A stretch of 64,000 nucleotides of DNA from Streptomyces fragilis (GTDB taxonomy: Bacteria; Actinomycetota; Actinomycetes; Streptomycetales; Streptomycetaceae), in NCBI RefSeq assembly GCF_003112515.1, contig NZ_BEVZ01000002.1, positions 1,550,001 to 1,614,000 on the forward strand, read 5' to 3'. Made by a program: the position numbers and the translations under genes. Below are positions 16,620 to 24,519 of the stretch, piece by piece (positions within the stretch are counted from its first letter, which is position 1; every line of letters begins with the position of its first letter). The notes below the pieces were generated by a model. That model did no database searches. It saw only the letters and a program-made list of their open reading frames with translations, and was not told the origin of the DNA.

Positions 16620-16622
16620 GCG

Positions 16623-19256
16623 TCAGGGCAGCAGCTCGACGTACCCCTCGGTCCCGTGCACGCGGATGCGCTGCCCGTCGCGGATCAGCCCGGTGGCCCG
16701 CTCCACACCCACGACGGCCGGCAGTCCGTACTCCCGGGCGATCACCGCGCCGTGGGTCATCCGGCCGCCCACCTCCGTCACCAGGCCGGCGATCCCCACG
16801 AACAGCGGCGACCAGCCGGGGTCGGTGAAGGGGGTGACCAGGATGTCGCCCGTCGCGAGATCGGCGTCCGCCGGATCGAGGACGACACGCGCCCTGCCCT
16901 CCACGGTCCCGGCGGACACCGCCAGGCCGGTCAGGGCGCCGGCCGGGACGTCGTCGCGGCGGTACGTCCCGGTGACGGCCTCCCCGTCCGAGGTGAGCAC
17001 CCGCGGCGGTGTGAGCGCGTGGTACGAACGGAACTCCTCCGCGCGCCGCCGGACGAGCCCCTCCTCCACCCGGTGGGTGCGCACGGCCTCGTGGAACTCC
17101 TGGAACGTGAGGTGGAAGACGTCCTCGGGGTCCTCGACGACGCCGGCCCGTGCCAGGCGCGCCGCCTCCGCCGTCAGGGCCCGCTTGTAGAGGAAGTAGC
17201 GGCAGACGATGTCGTACTTCGGGTACTCCCGGTACCCGATGAAGGTCCTGACCCGGGCGATCATCCGCTCGGTCTCCTCGGCCCTGCGGTCGCCGTCGGG
17301 CAGGGCCCGCAGACGCTCCAGGACGTCCCGCTCCTTCCGCAGGGCCGCCAGCCGCCCTTCCTCGAAGCGCCGCGCGGCGGCGCCGGGGCCGAAGTTCCTG
17401 ACGTTGTCGAGGATCGCCGGCACCAGCGCGGTGGGGCGCTCGCGCCACCGCGGCCTGGTGATGTCGATCTCGCCGACGCAGCGCATGCCGTACCGGTCGA
17501 GATAGCCCTCCAGGGCCTCGCGCGCCTCGCTCCCACCGGGGAACCTGGCCAGCTCCCGCAGGAAGTCGTCGTCCTCGACGCCCTCGAGGAAGGCCACCAC
17601 CTCGGGGTGCGGGCGGATCGCGTCCGCGACGTCGAGCAGCGCCAGCCCCATCTCCGAGGTGATGTTGCCCGGGGCCGACAGGGTCAGCGTGTCAGCCGCG
17701 TTCCTCTCACCCAGCCATTCCTCCAGCTTGTCGTCGAGCCACCAGGTCGCCTCCATGGCCGCCATGAGCACCTGATGGCTCAGCGGGTCGCCGACCACCC
17801 GCCTGTGCTCCTCGAACGCCTCCAGGAGGAAGTCGAACAGGGCCGGCCCGCTCCTCGACGCCAGGTCCCGTTCCAGGGCCGCGAGGGACGCCCGGCTGCG
17901 CTCGACCAGTTCGGTGACGACGGCCGGATCGGTCGCGACGGGCTCGGGCTCGGGCGCGACGGGTGCGGGCACCGCGGGTGCGGGTGCGGCGCCGGCGGGC
18001 GGCCCCACGGGCGGCTCGTCCGGCAGCGGGGGGACCAGGTCGCCCCGGTCCAGGACGGTCTCCAGGGCGTCCCTGACCAGCGGATCGCCCTTCCCCATGG
18101 CGTCCAGCAGAGCGGCACGGCCCGCGGGGGAGGCGAGCCGCCGGGTGACGTCGACGAACAGCCTCCCGCCCGCCTCGTGCATCGGCACCAGCGCCGTCAG
18201 CCGCCACATCGAGCGGCCCAGGGCCTTCATGGGGTCGGTCATCATCTGGCCGTGGCCGACAGAGACGTAGACGTGGTCCTCGTCGTCATCGGCCTCGGGC
18301 ACCGGGAACAGCGTGGTGACCGGCCGGCTCTGCACGAGCAGGAACTCGCCCGCCTCCAGGCACCATTCGATGTCCTGCGGGCACCCGAAGCGCGCCTCGA
18401 CGCGGCGTCCGAGCTCCACCAGGCGCACCACCTGCGCGTCCGTCAGCGACGGTTCCCCCTGCCGCCGGGGGTCGACCTCCGCCTGACGGGTGCCGCCGCC
18501 CGCCAGGGCGCGCACCTCATGTCGCTTGGCGCCGACCCTCCTGCTGACGACCCGGCCGCCGCGCACCGTGAAGGAGTCCGGGTCCACCAGGCCGGAGACC
18601 AGCGCCTCGCCGAGGCCGAGGACCGCCTCCACGGTGGAGACCCTCCGGTTGCCGGTCACGGGGTCGGCCGTGAACAGGACGCCGGACGCGTCCGGGACGA
18701 CCATCCGCTGCACGACCACCGCCATCGCGACCGCGCGGTGGTCGATGCCGTTGCGCCGCCGGTAGACCACGGCCCGCTCGGTGAACAGCGACGCCCAGCA
18801 CCGGCCGACGTGCCGCACGACGCGGTCCGCTCCGAGGACGTTCAGGTAGGTGTCCTGCTGGCCGGCGAAGGAGGCCGTCGGCAAATCCTCGGCCGTCGCG
18901 CTGGACCGCACGGCGTAGGCGGCCCGGTCGCCGTGCCGGGCGAGCGCCCGCCTGATCTCCGCCGCGACGTCGTCCGGGACACCCGCCTCCTCGACGGCCC
19001 CGCGGATCCCCGCGGCGAGGGCGGCGAGCGCGGCCCGGTCGTCCGGGGCGACGGACGCGAGCCGGCCGATCCGGTCGCCGATCGACGGCTCCCGCTCCAC
19101 GACGCGGCGGAAGGCGTCCGTCGTCACGCAGAACCCGTCCGGCACCCGGACGCCCTCCATCCGCGCGAGCGCGCCCAGGTGCGCGCCCTTCCCGCCGACG
19201 GCCGACGCCCGCCCCGCGTCCACGTCTCGTAGGTCCAGCACGTACTGCTCGCTCAC
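16623..19256 (-). CDS. rph: Rifamycin-inactivating phosphotransferase
   Basis: 877 residues from a GTG at 19256 with GGAGGTG just upstream. The layout is that of Rph: an ATP-grasp-like N-domain (GGKGAHLGALA, YAVRSSATAEDLPTASFAGQQDTYLNV, DIEWCLEAGEFLLVQSRPVT), a central rifamycin-binding region, and a C-terminal swivelling His domain with the catalytic His at about residue 835 in GGRMTHGAVIAREYGLP. Rph transfers the beta-phosphate of ATP to the C21 hydroxyl of rifamycins. PEP synthase is the related alternative, but the length and the neighbouring RAE favour Rph. A Pro/Ala-rich linker (about residues 410-445) interrupts the middle. It is divergent from the AlkZ-like gene. Confidence 0.93.
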   Translation of the reverse strand: MSEQYVLDLRDVDAGRASAVGGKGAHLGALARMEGVRVPDGFCVTTDAFRRVVEREPSIGDRIGRLASVAPDDRAALAALAAGIRGAVEEAGVPDDVAAEIRRALARHGDRAAYAVRSSATAEDLPTASFAGQQDTYLNVLGADRVVRHVGRCWASLFTERAVVYRRRNGIDHRAVAMAVVVQRMVVPDASGVLFTADPVTGNRRVSTVEAVLGLGEALVSGLVDPDSFTVRGGRVVSRRVGAKRHEVRALAGGGTRQAEVDPRRQGEPSLTDAQVVRLVELGRRVEARFGCPQDIEWCLEAGEFLLVQSRPVTTLFPVPEADDDEDHVYVSVGHGQMMTDPMKALGRSMWRLTALVPMHEAGGRLFVDVTRRLASPAGRAALLDAMGKGDPLVRDALETVLDRGDLVPPLPDEPPVGPPAGAAPAPAVPAPVAPEPEPVATDPAVVTELVERSRASLAALERDLASRSGPALFDFLLEAFEEHRRVVGDPLSHQVLMAAMEATWWLDDKLEEWLGERNAADTLTLSAPGNITSEMGLALLDVADAIRPHPEVVAFLEGVEDDDFLRELARFPGGSEAREALEGYLDRYGMRCVGEIDITRPRWRERPTALVPAILDNVRNFGPGAAARRFEEGRLAALRKERDVLERLRALPDGDRRAEETERMIARVRTFIGYREYPKYDIVCRYFLYKRALTAEAARLARAGVVEDPEDVFHLTFQEFHEAVRTHRVEEGLVRRRAEEFRSYHALTPPRVLTSDGEAVTGTYRRDDVPAGALTGLAVSAGTVEGRARVVLDPADADLATGDILVTPFTDPGWSPLFVGIAGLVTEVGGRMTHGAVIAREYGLPAVVGVERATGLIRDGQRIRVHGTEGYVELLP

Positions 19257-19312
19257 TGCGACACCTCCAGGGCCGCCCTGTCGGGCACGGCGGCCGTCGA
19301 TCGGACCACCGG

Positions 19313-19343
19313 ATTCTGCGGCCCCACGGGGGCCTTGCGGCAA
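19313..19343 (-). promoter_or_regulatory. Candidate rph promoter with -35 inside the RAE
   Basis: On the minus strand TTGCCG (19338-19343) and CAGAAT (19313-19318) are spaced 19 bp. The predicted start would leave about a 50-base leader before the GTG at 19256. The spacing is one or two bases longer than ideal. Confidence 0.4.
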
Positions 19344-19350
19344 GCCCCCC
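19328..19350. promoter_or_regulatory. Rifamycin-associated element (RAE)
   Basis: GGGGGCCTTGCGGCAAGCCCCCC holds an 11-bp inverted repeat with one mismatch about position 19339. The core CTTGCGGCAAG matches the RAE as I remember it from rifamycin-inactivating genes (rph, rgt, arr, helR), where it mediates induction by rifamycins. It lies 72 bp before the rph start, the expected place. Confidence 0.85.
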
Positions 19351-19363
19351 GGTGCGCTATACG
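19335..19363 (+). promoter_or_regulatory. Promoter for the AlkZ-like gene overlapping the RAE
   Basis: TTGCGG (19335-19340) and TATACG (19358-19363) are separated by exactly 17 bp, a good vegetative promoter pointing to the AlkZ-like gene. The -35 is the centre of the RAE, so rifamycin-responsive control may act in both directions. Confidence 0.55.
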
Positions 19364-19371
19364 TTGAGCAC

Positions 19372-19395
19372 GGCAAGGAGAGCGTTCTCCTTGCC
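19372..19395. promoter_or_regulatory. Perfect 10-bp inverted repeat at the start of the AlkZ leader
   Basis: GGCAAGGAGA and its exact complement TCTCCTTGCC flank the four bases GCGT. Transcription from the promoter at 19335-19363 would begin right here, so the RNA would open with a stable hairpin that could control elongation; as DNA it could equally be an operator. Confidence 0.6.
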
Positions 19396-19471
19396 TTTCC
19401 CTTTGTCCTCGCCGCCCGAGGAGGCCCCCGCGCCCCACGAACGCGCGGCGGCTCCTGGAGGAGGACGGCGC

Positions 19472-20674
19472 GTGCGAGCCATCGGTGTGGAGCAGCGCCG
19501 GGCACGGCTGGGGCGGCGGCACCTGCTGACGCCCGCCGGCCGGGCCGCGGATCCGGCGGAGGCCGCCCGCGCCATGGTCGCGCTGCACGGCACCGACCCG
19601 ACGTCGGTGCACGTCTCCTGCTGGGTGCGGACCACCGGCTGCGGCGTCGCCGAGGTGGAGCGGGCGCTCTACGAGGAGCGGACGCTGATCCGGCTGCTGG
19701 CGATGCGCCGCACCGTCTTCGTCACCACCCTCGACCTGGCCGCGGTCCTGCAGAACGCCAGCTCCGTGGAGGTCGCGGCCAGGGAGCGCCGCAAACTGGT
19801 CAAGATGCTCGCCGAGTCCGGCATCGCGGACGGCACGGAAGCCGGCGCCGCCCGCTGGCTGCCCGGCGCCGAGGAGGCGGCGCTCGCCTCGCTCGACAAG
19901 CGCGGCGAGGCCACCGCGGCCGAACTCGCCGCGGACGACCCGCGGCTGGCCGAGCGGGTGGTGCTCGGCCGCGGCAGCCGCAACGAGTCCCGGCAGAGCG
20001 TCGCCGCCCGCCTGCTGCTCCTGCTGGCGGCCGAGGGGCGGGCGGTGCGCGGCAGACCGCGCGGGTCGTGGACCTCCCACCAGTACCGCTGGTCGCCGCT
20101 GACCCGCTGGTGCCCGCAGGGGCTGGCCGAGATCCCCGAGGCCGAGGCCGAGAGGGAACTCGCCCGGCTGTACCTGCGCTCCTTCGGGCCCGCCCCCGCC
20201 GAGGACCTCCAGTGGTGGACCGGCTGGACCCGCACGCGCACCCGGCGGGCGCTGGCCGGCCTGGACCTGGTGGAGGTGGACCTCGGCGGCTCCACCGGGC
20301 TGCTGCTCGCCGACGACCAGGAGGACGTGCCGGAACCCGAGCCCTGGGCCGCCTTGCTGCCCGCGCTCGACCCCACGCCCATGGGCTGGCAGCGCCGCGA
20401 GTGGTTCCTCGGTCCGCACGGCCCCAAGCTGTTCGACCGCGTGGGCAACGCCGGACCGTCCGTGTGGTGGAACGGCCGCGTCGTCGGCGGCTGGACCACC
20501 GACGCGGGCGGCCGGGTCGTCCACCGGTTCCTGGAGGACGTCGGCGCCGAGGCCCGGGCCGCGGTGCGCGCCGAGGCCGAGCGCCTCACCCTCCTCCTCG
20601 ACGGCACCCGCCTGGCCCCGCGCACCCGCGGCCGCACCTGGCTGGAGCAGGAGCTGGCGGACGACGCCGGCTGA
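19472..20674 (+). CDS. AlkZ-like winged-helix DNA-binding protein (HTH_42)
   Basis: 400 residues from a GTG at 19472 preceded by GGAGGAGG. The sequence follows the HTH_42 family: RRHLLTPAGRAADPAEAARAMVALHGTDPTSVHVS near the N-terminus, LLAMRRTVFVT, a winged-helix middle part, WTSHQYRWSPLTRW, and WWTGWTRTRTRRALAGL. AlkZ of this family unhooks DNA crosslinks made by azinomycin; others of the family are DNA glycosylases of unknown lesion. The place of the AlkZ QxQ catalytic motif reads HGTD here. The start is about 100 bases downstream of a promoter overlapping the RAE. Confidence 0.88.
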   Translation: MRAIGVEQRRARLGRRHLLTPAGRAADPAEAARAMVALHGTDPTSVHVSCWVRTTGCGVAEVERALYEERTLIRLLAMRRTVFVTTLDLAAVLQNASSVEVAARERRKLVKMLAESGIADGTEAGAARWLPGAEEAALASLDKRGEATAAELAADDPRLAERVVLGRGSRNESRQSVAARLLLLLAAEGRAVRGRPRGSWTSHQYRWSPLTRWCPQGLAEIPEAEAERELARLYLRSFGPAPAEDLQWWTGWTRTRTRRALAGLDLVEVDLGGSTGLLLADDQEDVPEPEPWAALLPALDPTPMGWQRREWFLGPHGPKLFDRVGNAGPSVWWNGRVVGGWTTDAGGRVVHRFLEDVGAEARAAVRAEAERLTLLLDGTRLAPRTRGRTWLEQELADDAG

Positions 20675-20902
20675 CCGGCGTCGCGGAAGGCCGCGCGATG
20701 CGTCCGCCCTCCGGTGACGGACCGTCAAGCGTACGTGTGGACGGGCCGTCCGGCCGTCGCGGGGCGACGCCCCGCCGGGATGCCGGCGGCCCGCCGGGCG
20801 TAGAGTTCGATCTCCGCGGCTTGACCGGTCGGATCGTCGCACCGGTCGCCGGCGGCACACCGTCGTCCTCCGGCCGGATCCGGCCGCTGTCCGAGAGGGA
20901 CC

Positions 20903-21280
20903 ATGCGCCTCACAGCTCCCCGCACCGCCGTCACCCGCTCGGCCGCCGTGCTCGCCCTGACCCTCCTCGGAACCACGGCGTGCGGCGCCGCGTCCGAGCC
21001 CGCCGCCGAGGTCCCGGCGGCGTCCGGCTCCCCGGCCGCCGCCACACCCGAGGTGCTCAGCACCCTGGCCGACCTGTCCGACCAGTACGAGGGCGGCAAC
21101 GCGCGCAGGGCCATGGACCAGCTGCCGGGCGACCCGGACGTCCGCTTCACCGACGCGAGCGGGAAGGGCAGGCCGGTGGAGAACCCCGAGGAGTGGCAGA
21201 TCTGCACCGCCCACCAGCTCGGGGGAGACTCCCGCCTGGTGTTCGAGTTCGGCGTGGTCCCGCTCGACGAGAAGTGCTGA
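20903..21280 (+). CDS. Small secreted lipoprotein of unknown function
   Basis: 125 residues with a GAGAGGGA ribosome site. A basic N-terminus and hydrophobic stretch (AAVLALTLLGTTAC) end in a Cys at about residue 27 that resembles a lipobox, though Thr rather than Leu sits at -3, so plain Sec secretion is possible. A short Ala/Pro/Ser linker follows; the mature domain has one further Cys pair candidate (CTAH and the terminal KC). I do not recognise the domain. The upstream 228-bp gap shows no clear promoter. A strong hairpin follows the stop. Confidence 0.75.
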   Translation: MRLTAPRTAVTRSAAVLALTLLGTTACGAASEPAAEVPAASGSPAAATPEVLSTLADLSDQYEGGNARRAMDQLPGDPDVRFTDASGKGRPVENPEEWQICTAHQLGGDSRLVFEFGVVPLDEKC

Positions 21281-21282
21281 CC

Positions 21283-21324
21283 CCGGCGCGTCCGGCCGGG
21301 CCCCGGCCCGGCCGGACGCGCCGG
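21283..21324. terminator. 18-bp perfect GC hairpin shared by convergent genes
   Basis: Arms 21283-21300 and 21307-21324 are exact complements around the loop CCCCGG. It starts two bases after the lipoprotein stop and ends two bases before the flavodoxin-type gene stop, so it serves both strands. Confidence 0.92.
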
Positions 21325-21326
21325 AC

Positions 21327-21779
21327 TCACACCGTCAGGCCCGCCGCGACGGTCGCGCCCAGCTCCCAGCACGCCTCGGTCCCGGCCCGGCCTGGCTCCC
21401 CGGTGACGGTCACCGGCTCGGCGGCGCGCCGCCAGCCCAGACCCGTGGTGATCGACTCGATGCCGCGCGCGGCACCGGTGACGTCGTTGTTCCCGTGCAG
21501 GTAGTAGCCGAACGGGCGGCCGCGGGTGGCGTCGAGACAGGGGTAGTAGACCTGGTCGAAGAAGTGCTTGAGCGCGCCCGACATGTACCCGAGGTTGGCG
21601 GGGGTGCCGAGGACGTAGCCGTCGGCCTCCAGGACGTCGGAGGCGGTCGCCGCCAGCGCCGCCCGGCGGACGACCCTGACGTCCTCGATCTCCGGGTCGG
21701 TCGCCCCGGAGACGACCGCTTCGAACATCGCCTGACAGCTCGGCGAGGGCGTGTGATGCACGATCAGCAAGGTGGGCAC
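21327..21779 (-). CDS. Flavodoxin-like NAD(P)H-dependent reductase
   Basis: 150 residues from a GTG at 21779. The N-terminal strand TLLIVHHTPSPSCQAMFEAV is the FMN phosphate loop of the flavodoxin/WrbA fold; DGYVLGTPANLGYMSGALKHFFDQVY is the second FMN loop. It probably moves electrons from NAD(P)H to a quinone or azo-like acceptor, but no partner is nearby. It is divergent from the methyltransferase gene at 21822, 42 bp away. Confidence 0.88.
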   Translation of the reverse strand: MPTLLIVHHTPSPSCQAMFEAVVSGATDPEIEDVRVVRRAALAATASDVLEADGYVLGTPANLGYMSGALKHFFDQVYYPCLDATRGRPFGYYLHGNNDVTGAARGIESITTGLGWRRAAEPVTVTGEPGRAGTEACWELGATVAAGLTV

Positions 21780-21821
21780 GCCACCATTGTCCTCCCGCCC
21801 GCACGGTGCGACGATGCCGCC

Positions 21822-22469
21822 ATGACCGACGCCGACGGAAGCACCTCCCGCCCGCGCCCCGAGGCCCTCTTCGACGCGCTGGGCGCCGACTACGAGAAGG
21901 CCTTCGCCAAGGCCGAGGCGCACCACGCCTCGCTGGACTGGCTGCTGGGCCGGCTGGCGCCCGGGAGCAAGGTCTTGGACGTGGGCAGCGGCACCGGGCG
22001 GCCCACCGCGGAGGTCCTCGCCGCGGCCGGCCACGACGTGCTGGGTCTCGACGTCTCGCCGGTGATGGTGGAGCTCGCCTCGCGCCAGGTCCCCGGCGCC
22101 CGGTTCCAGCTCGCAGACGTCCGCGAGGCGCCCCTGGAGGAGGAGGCGTTCGACGCCGTCACGGTGTACTTCTCCCTGCTGCAGATGACCCGTGACGAAC
22201 AGACGGCCCTGGTGGGGCGGGTCGCCCGCGCCGTACGGCCGGGCGGGGCGGTGGTGCTGGCGACGGTGCCGGTGGACGCGGACGACGTCCCGCACGTGTT
22301 CATGGGCCACCCGGTCCGGGTGAGCAGCTTCGCGGCGGACGGCTTCACCGAACTGGCCCGGCGGGCCGGGCTCACCGTCCTGGAGGAGCGGTCCGCCCTG
22401 TTCACCCCGGCCCACCCCGACGGGGAACCGGAACCGCACCTCTACCTGCACTGCGTGCGGGGCGGATAA
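21822..22469 (+). CDS. Class I SAM methyltransferase
   Basis: 215 residues. KVLDVGSGTGRPTAEVLAAAGHDVLGLDVS is a full SAM-binding motif I plus the acidic loop; FQLADVREAPL and FDAVTVYFSLLQM are motifs II and III; RPGGAVVLATVPV completes the core. It is shorter than most ubiquinone-type methyltransferases and the acceptor is unknown. It starts 42 bp from the divergent flavodoxin-like gene, with no good ribosome site. Confidence 0.9.
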   Translation: MTDADGSTSRPRPEALFDALGADYEKAFAKAEAHHASLDWLLGRLAPGSKVLDVGSGTGRPTAEVLAAAGHDVLGLDVSPVMVELASRQVPGARFQLADVREAPLEEEAFDAVTVYFSLLQMTRDEQTALVGRVARAVRPGGAVVLATVPVDADDVPHVFMGHPVRVSSFAADGFTELARRAGLTVLEERSALFTPAHPDGEPEPHLYLHCVRGG

Positions 22470-22510
22470 TTCCTTTCCCGGCCGGCGCCACGGGTGGAAG
22501 CATGCCGGGC

Positions 22511-23509
22511 ATGACCACCACGCCTCCTTCCCCTCCCGCCGTCGGCTCGCCCGCACTCGACTCGCTGGAAGGGCTGGCGCTCGGCGACGCCTTCGGCGAG
22601 CGATGGTTCCCGCGCTTCCACGGCGGGCGGCACATGGCGGAGGCGGCGCTGCGGGAGCGCAGGACGCCCGACGGCCCGGTCCCCTGGCGCTGGACCGACG
22701 ACACGGCGCTGGCACTCGCCCTGTTCGGGGTGGTGCGCAGCACCGGGGCGGTCCACCAGGACCTGCTGGCCGAGGCGTTCGGCGTGATCTACCTCGACGA
22801 CCCGTACCGGGGCTACGGCTACGGCATGCACCAGCTCCTGCCCCGGCTGGCCGAGCGGCCCGCGCGCTGGCGTGCCGAGGCGCGGGCGATGTTCGACGGC
22901 CGGGGCAGCCTGGGCAACGGGGCGGCGATGCGGGTCGCCCCGCTGGGCGCGTGGTTCCACGAGGACGTCGAGGAGGCCGCCGAACAGGCGGTGCTGTCGG
23001 CGGAGGTCACGCACACCCACCCCGAGGCGGTGGCCGGAGCGGTCGCGGTCGCGGTGGCCGCCGCGCTGTTCGCCGCGAGCCGGGGCGAGGCGGCCCCCGA
23101 GCCGTTCCGGCTCCTGGCCGAGGTGGTGGAGCGGACGCCGGACGGCGCGGTGCGCGACGGACTCCTGCGGGCGGCCCAACTCCCCGCCGGCACCGCCCCT
23201 GCCGACGCCGCAAAGGTCCTGGGCAGCGGGGAGAGGATCTCCGCCGCCGACACCGTCCCCTTCGCCGTCTGGTCCGCGGCCCGGCACGCCGACGACCTGA
23301 CCGAGGCGCTGTGGCGCACCGCCGAGGGGTTCGGCGACGTGGACACGACCTGCGCCGTCGTGGGCGGCATCGTCGCGGCCCGTACCGGGGTGGACGACGC
23401 GCCCGCCGACTGGCGCGGCAGACGCGAGCCGCTGCCCGCATGGGTGTACGAAGGTGAGGGAGGGCAGGCCGACCAGGCCGGCCGGAACTCGAAGGGACCT
23501 ACGTCATGA
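22511..23509 (+). CDS. ADP-ribosylglycohydrolase family protein
   Basis: 332 residues from the ATG at 22511 (GTGGAAG about ten bases upstream; the ATG at 22502 is too close to it). Binuclear Mg/Mn site motifs are visible: LGDAFGERWF, WTDDTALALALF and, near the C-terminus, DVDTTCAVVGGIVAA. These are the DraG/ARH signature, so it should remove ADP-ribose from a protein, nucleic acid or small molecule. Its last four bases overlap the start of the alcohol dehydrogenase gene (ATGA), an unexplained coupling. Confidence 0.92.
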   Translation: MTTTPPSPPAVGSPALDSLEGLALGDAFGERWFPRFHGGRHMAEAALRERRTPDGPVPWRWTDDTALALALFGVVRSTGAVHQDLLAEAFGVIYLDDPYRGYGYGMHQLLPRLAERPARWRAEARAMFDGRGSLGNGAAMRVAPLGAWFHEDVEEAAEQAVLSAEVTHTHPEAVAGAVAVAVAAALFAASRGEAAPEPFRLLAEVVERTPDGAVRDGLLRAAQLPAGTAPADAAKVLGSGERISAADTVPFAVWSAARHADDLTEALWRTAEGFGDVDTTCAVVGGIVAARTGVDDAPADWRGRREPLPAWVYEGEGGQADQAGRNSKGPTS

Positions 23510-24519
23510 GCCGCACCATGCTGGCGGGCCGGATAAACTTCACGACCAGGACGTTCGCCGTCCAGGAGGTGCCCGTCCCGGACCCCGGCCCCGGCGAGGT
23601 GCGGGTGAGGGTGCGGGCCGCCGGCGTGTGCCTCTCCGACGTCCACCTCGTCGACGGCCGGCTGCGCCCCATGCTGCTCCAGGGCGACGAGGTCACACTC
23701 GGGCACGAGGTGGCCGGCGAGGTGGACCTGCTCGGCGAGGGCGTCACCGGGACCGGGCCGGGCGCCCGGGTGATCGTCGGCGCGGGCAAGCGGATCGGCG
23801 ACGCGGTGTGGACGATGGGCGTCGACTACGACGGCGGCTGGGCGGAGTACGTGGTGGCGCCCGCCGAGGTGCTGGTGCCGATCCCCGACACCCTCCCCTT
23901 CGAGCAGGCGGCGATCATCCCGGACGCGGTGTCCACCCCGTGGGGCGCCGTCGAGTGGACCGGGCAGGTGAAGGCGGGCGAGGCGGTCGGCGTCTGGGGC
24001 GTCGGCGGCCTCGGCGCGCACGGCGTGCAGCTGCTGCGGTTCGTGGGCGCGGCGCCGGTCGTCGCCGTGGACCCGGTGGCGGCGGCCCGCGAACGGGCCC
24101 TGGAGTTCGGCGCGGACCTCGCGCTCGACCCGGGGGACCCGGACTTCGCCGCGCGGATCGCCGCCGTCACCGGCGGGGCGGGCCTGGACGCCGCTCTCGA
24201 CTTCGCCGGCGTGGCGCCGGTGCGCAACCAGGCGCTGGAGGCGCTGCGAGCGGGCGGCCGACTGGTGCTGGTGGGCATCAGCGGCGGCCCGCTCACCGTG
24301 GAGAGCGACGGGCGGTTCAGTTACGGCCGCAAGCAGATCCTGGGGCACTACGGCTCGGAGCCGCGGCACGTGGTGGACCTGGTGCGGCTGAACGCCCTGG
24401 GGCGACTCGACTTCTCACGCTCCGTCAGCGGCGCGCTGCCCCTGGAGGACGCGGCCGAGGCGGTGGAGCGCCTGGAGTCCAAGCAGGGCAACCCCATCCG
24501 CCTGGTCCTCATCCCCTAG
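23506..24519 (+). CDS. Zinc-dependent alcohol dehydrogenase (MDR superfamily)
   Basis: 337 residues. Catalytic zinc ligands are seen in GVCLSDVH and GHEVAGEV; the four-Cys structural zinc lobe is absent (the region reads VGAGKRIGDAVWTMGVDYDGG). The Rossmann motif is GVGGLGAHGVQ, followed by an acidic residue (VAVDP) that suggests NAD. Lack of the structural zinc is seen in several microbial MDR enzymes. Translation is coupled to the ADP-ribosylglycohydrolase through an ATGA overlap. The 3' end overlaps the convergent kinase gene by 11 bp. Confidence 0.9.
   Translation: MSRTMLAGRINFTTRTFAVQEVPVPDPGPGEVRVRVRAAGVCLSDVHLVDGRLRPMLLQGDEVTLGHEVAGEVDLLGEGVTGTGPGARVIVGAGKRIGDAVWTMGVDYDGGWAEYVVAPAEVLVPIPDTLPFEQAAIIPDAVSTPWGAVEWTGQVKAGEAVGVWGVGGLGAHGVQLLRFVGAAPVVAVDPVAAARERALEFGADLALDPGDPDFAARIAAVTGGAGLDAALDFAGVAPVRNQALEALRAGGRLVLVGISGGPLTVESDGRFSYGRKQILGHYGSEPRHVVDLVRLNALGRLDFSRSVSGALPLEDAAEAVERLESKQGNPIRLVLIP

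Noticed and set aside
16623..19256. Phosphoenolpyruvate synthase
   Set aside because: The domain order is shared, but the RAE upstream and the rifamycin-binding-type middle region point to Rph.
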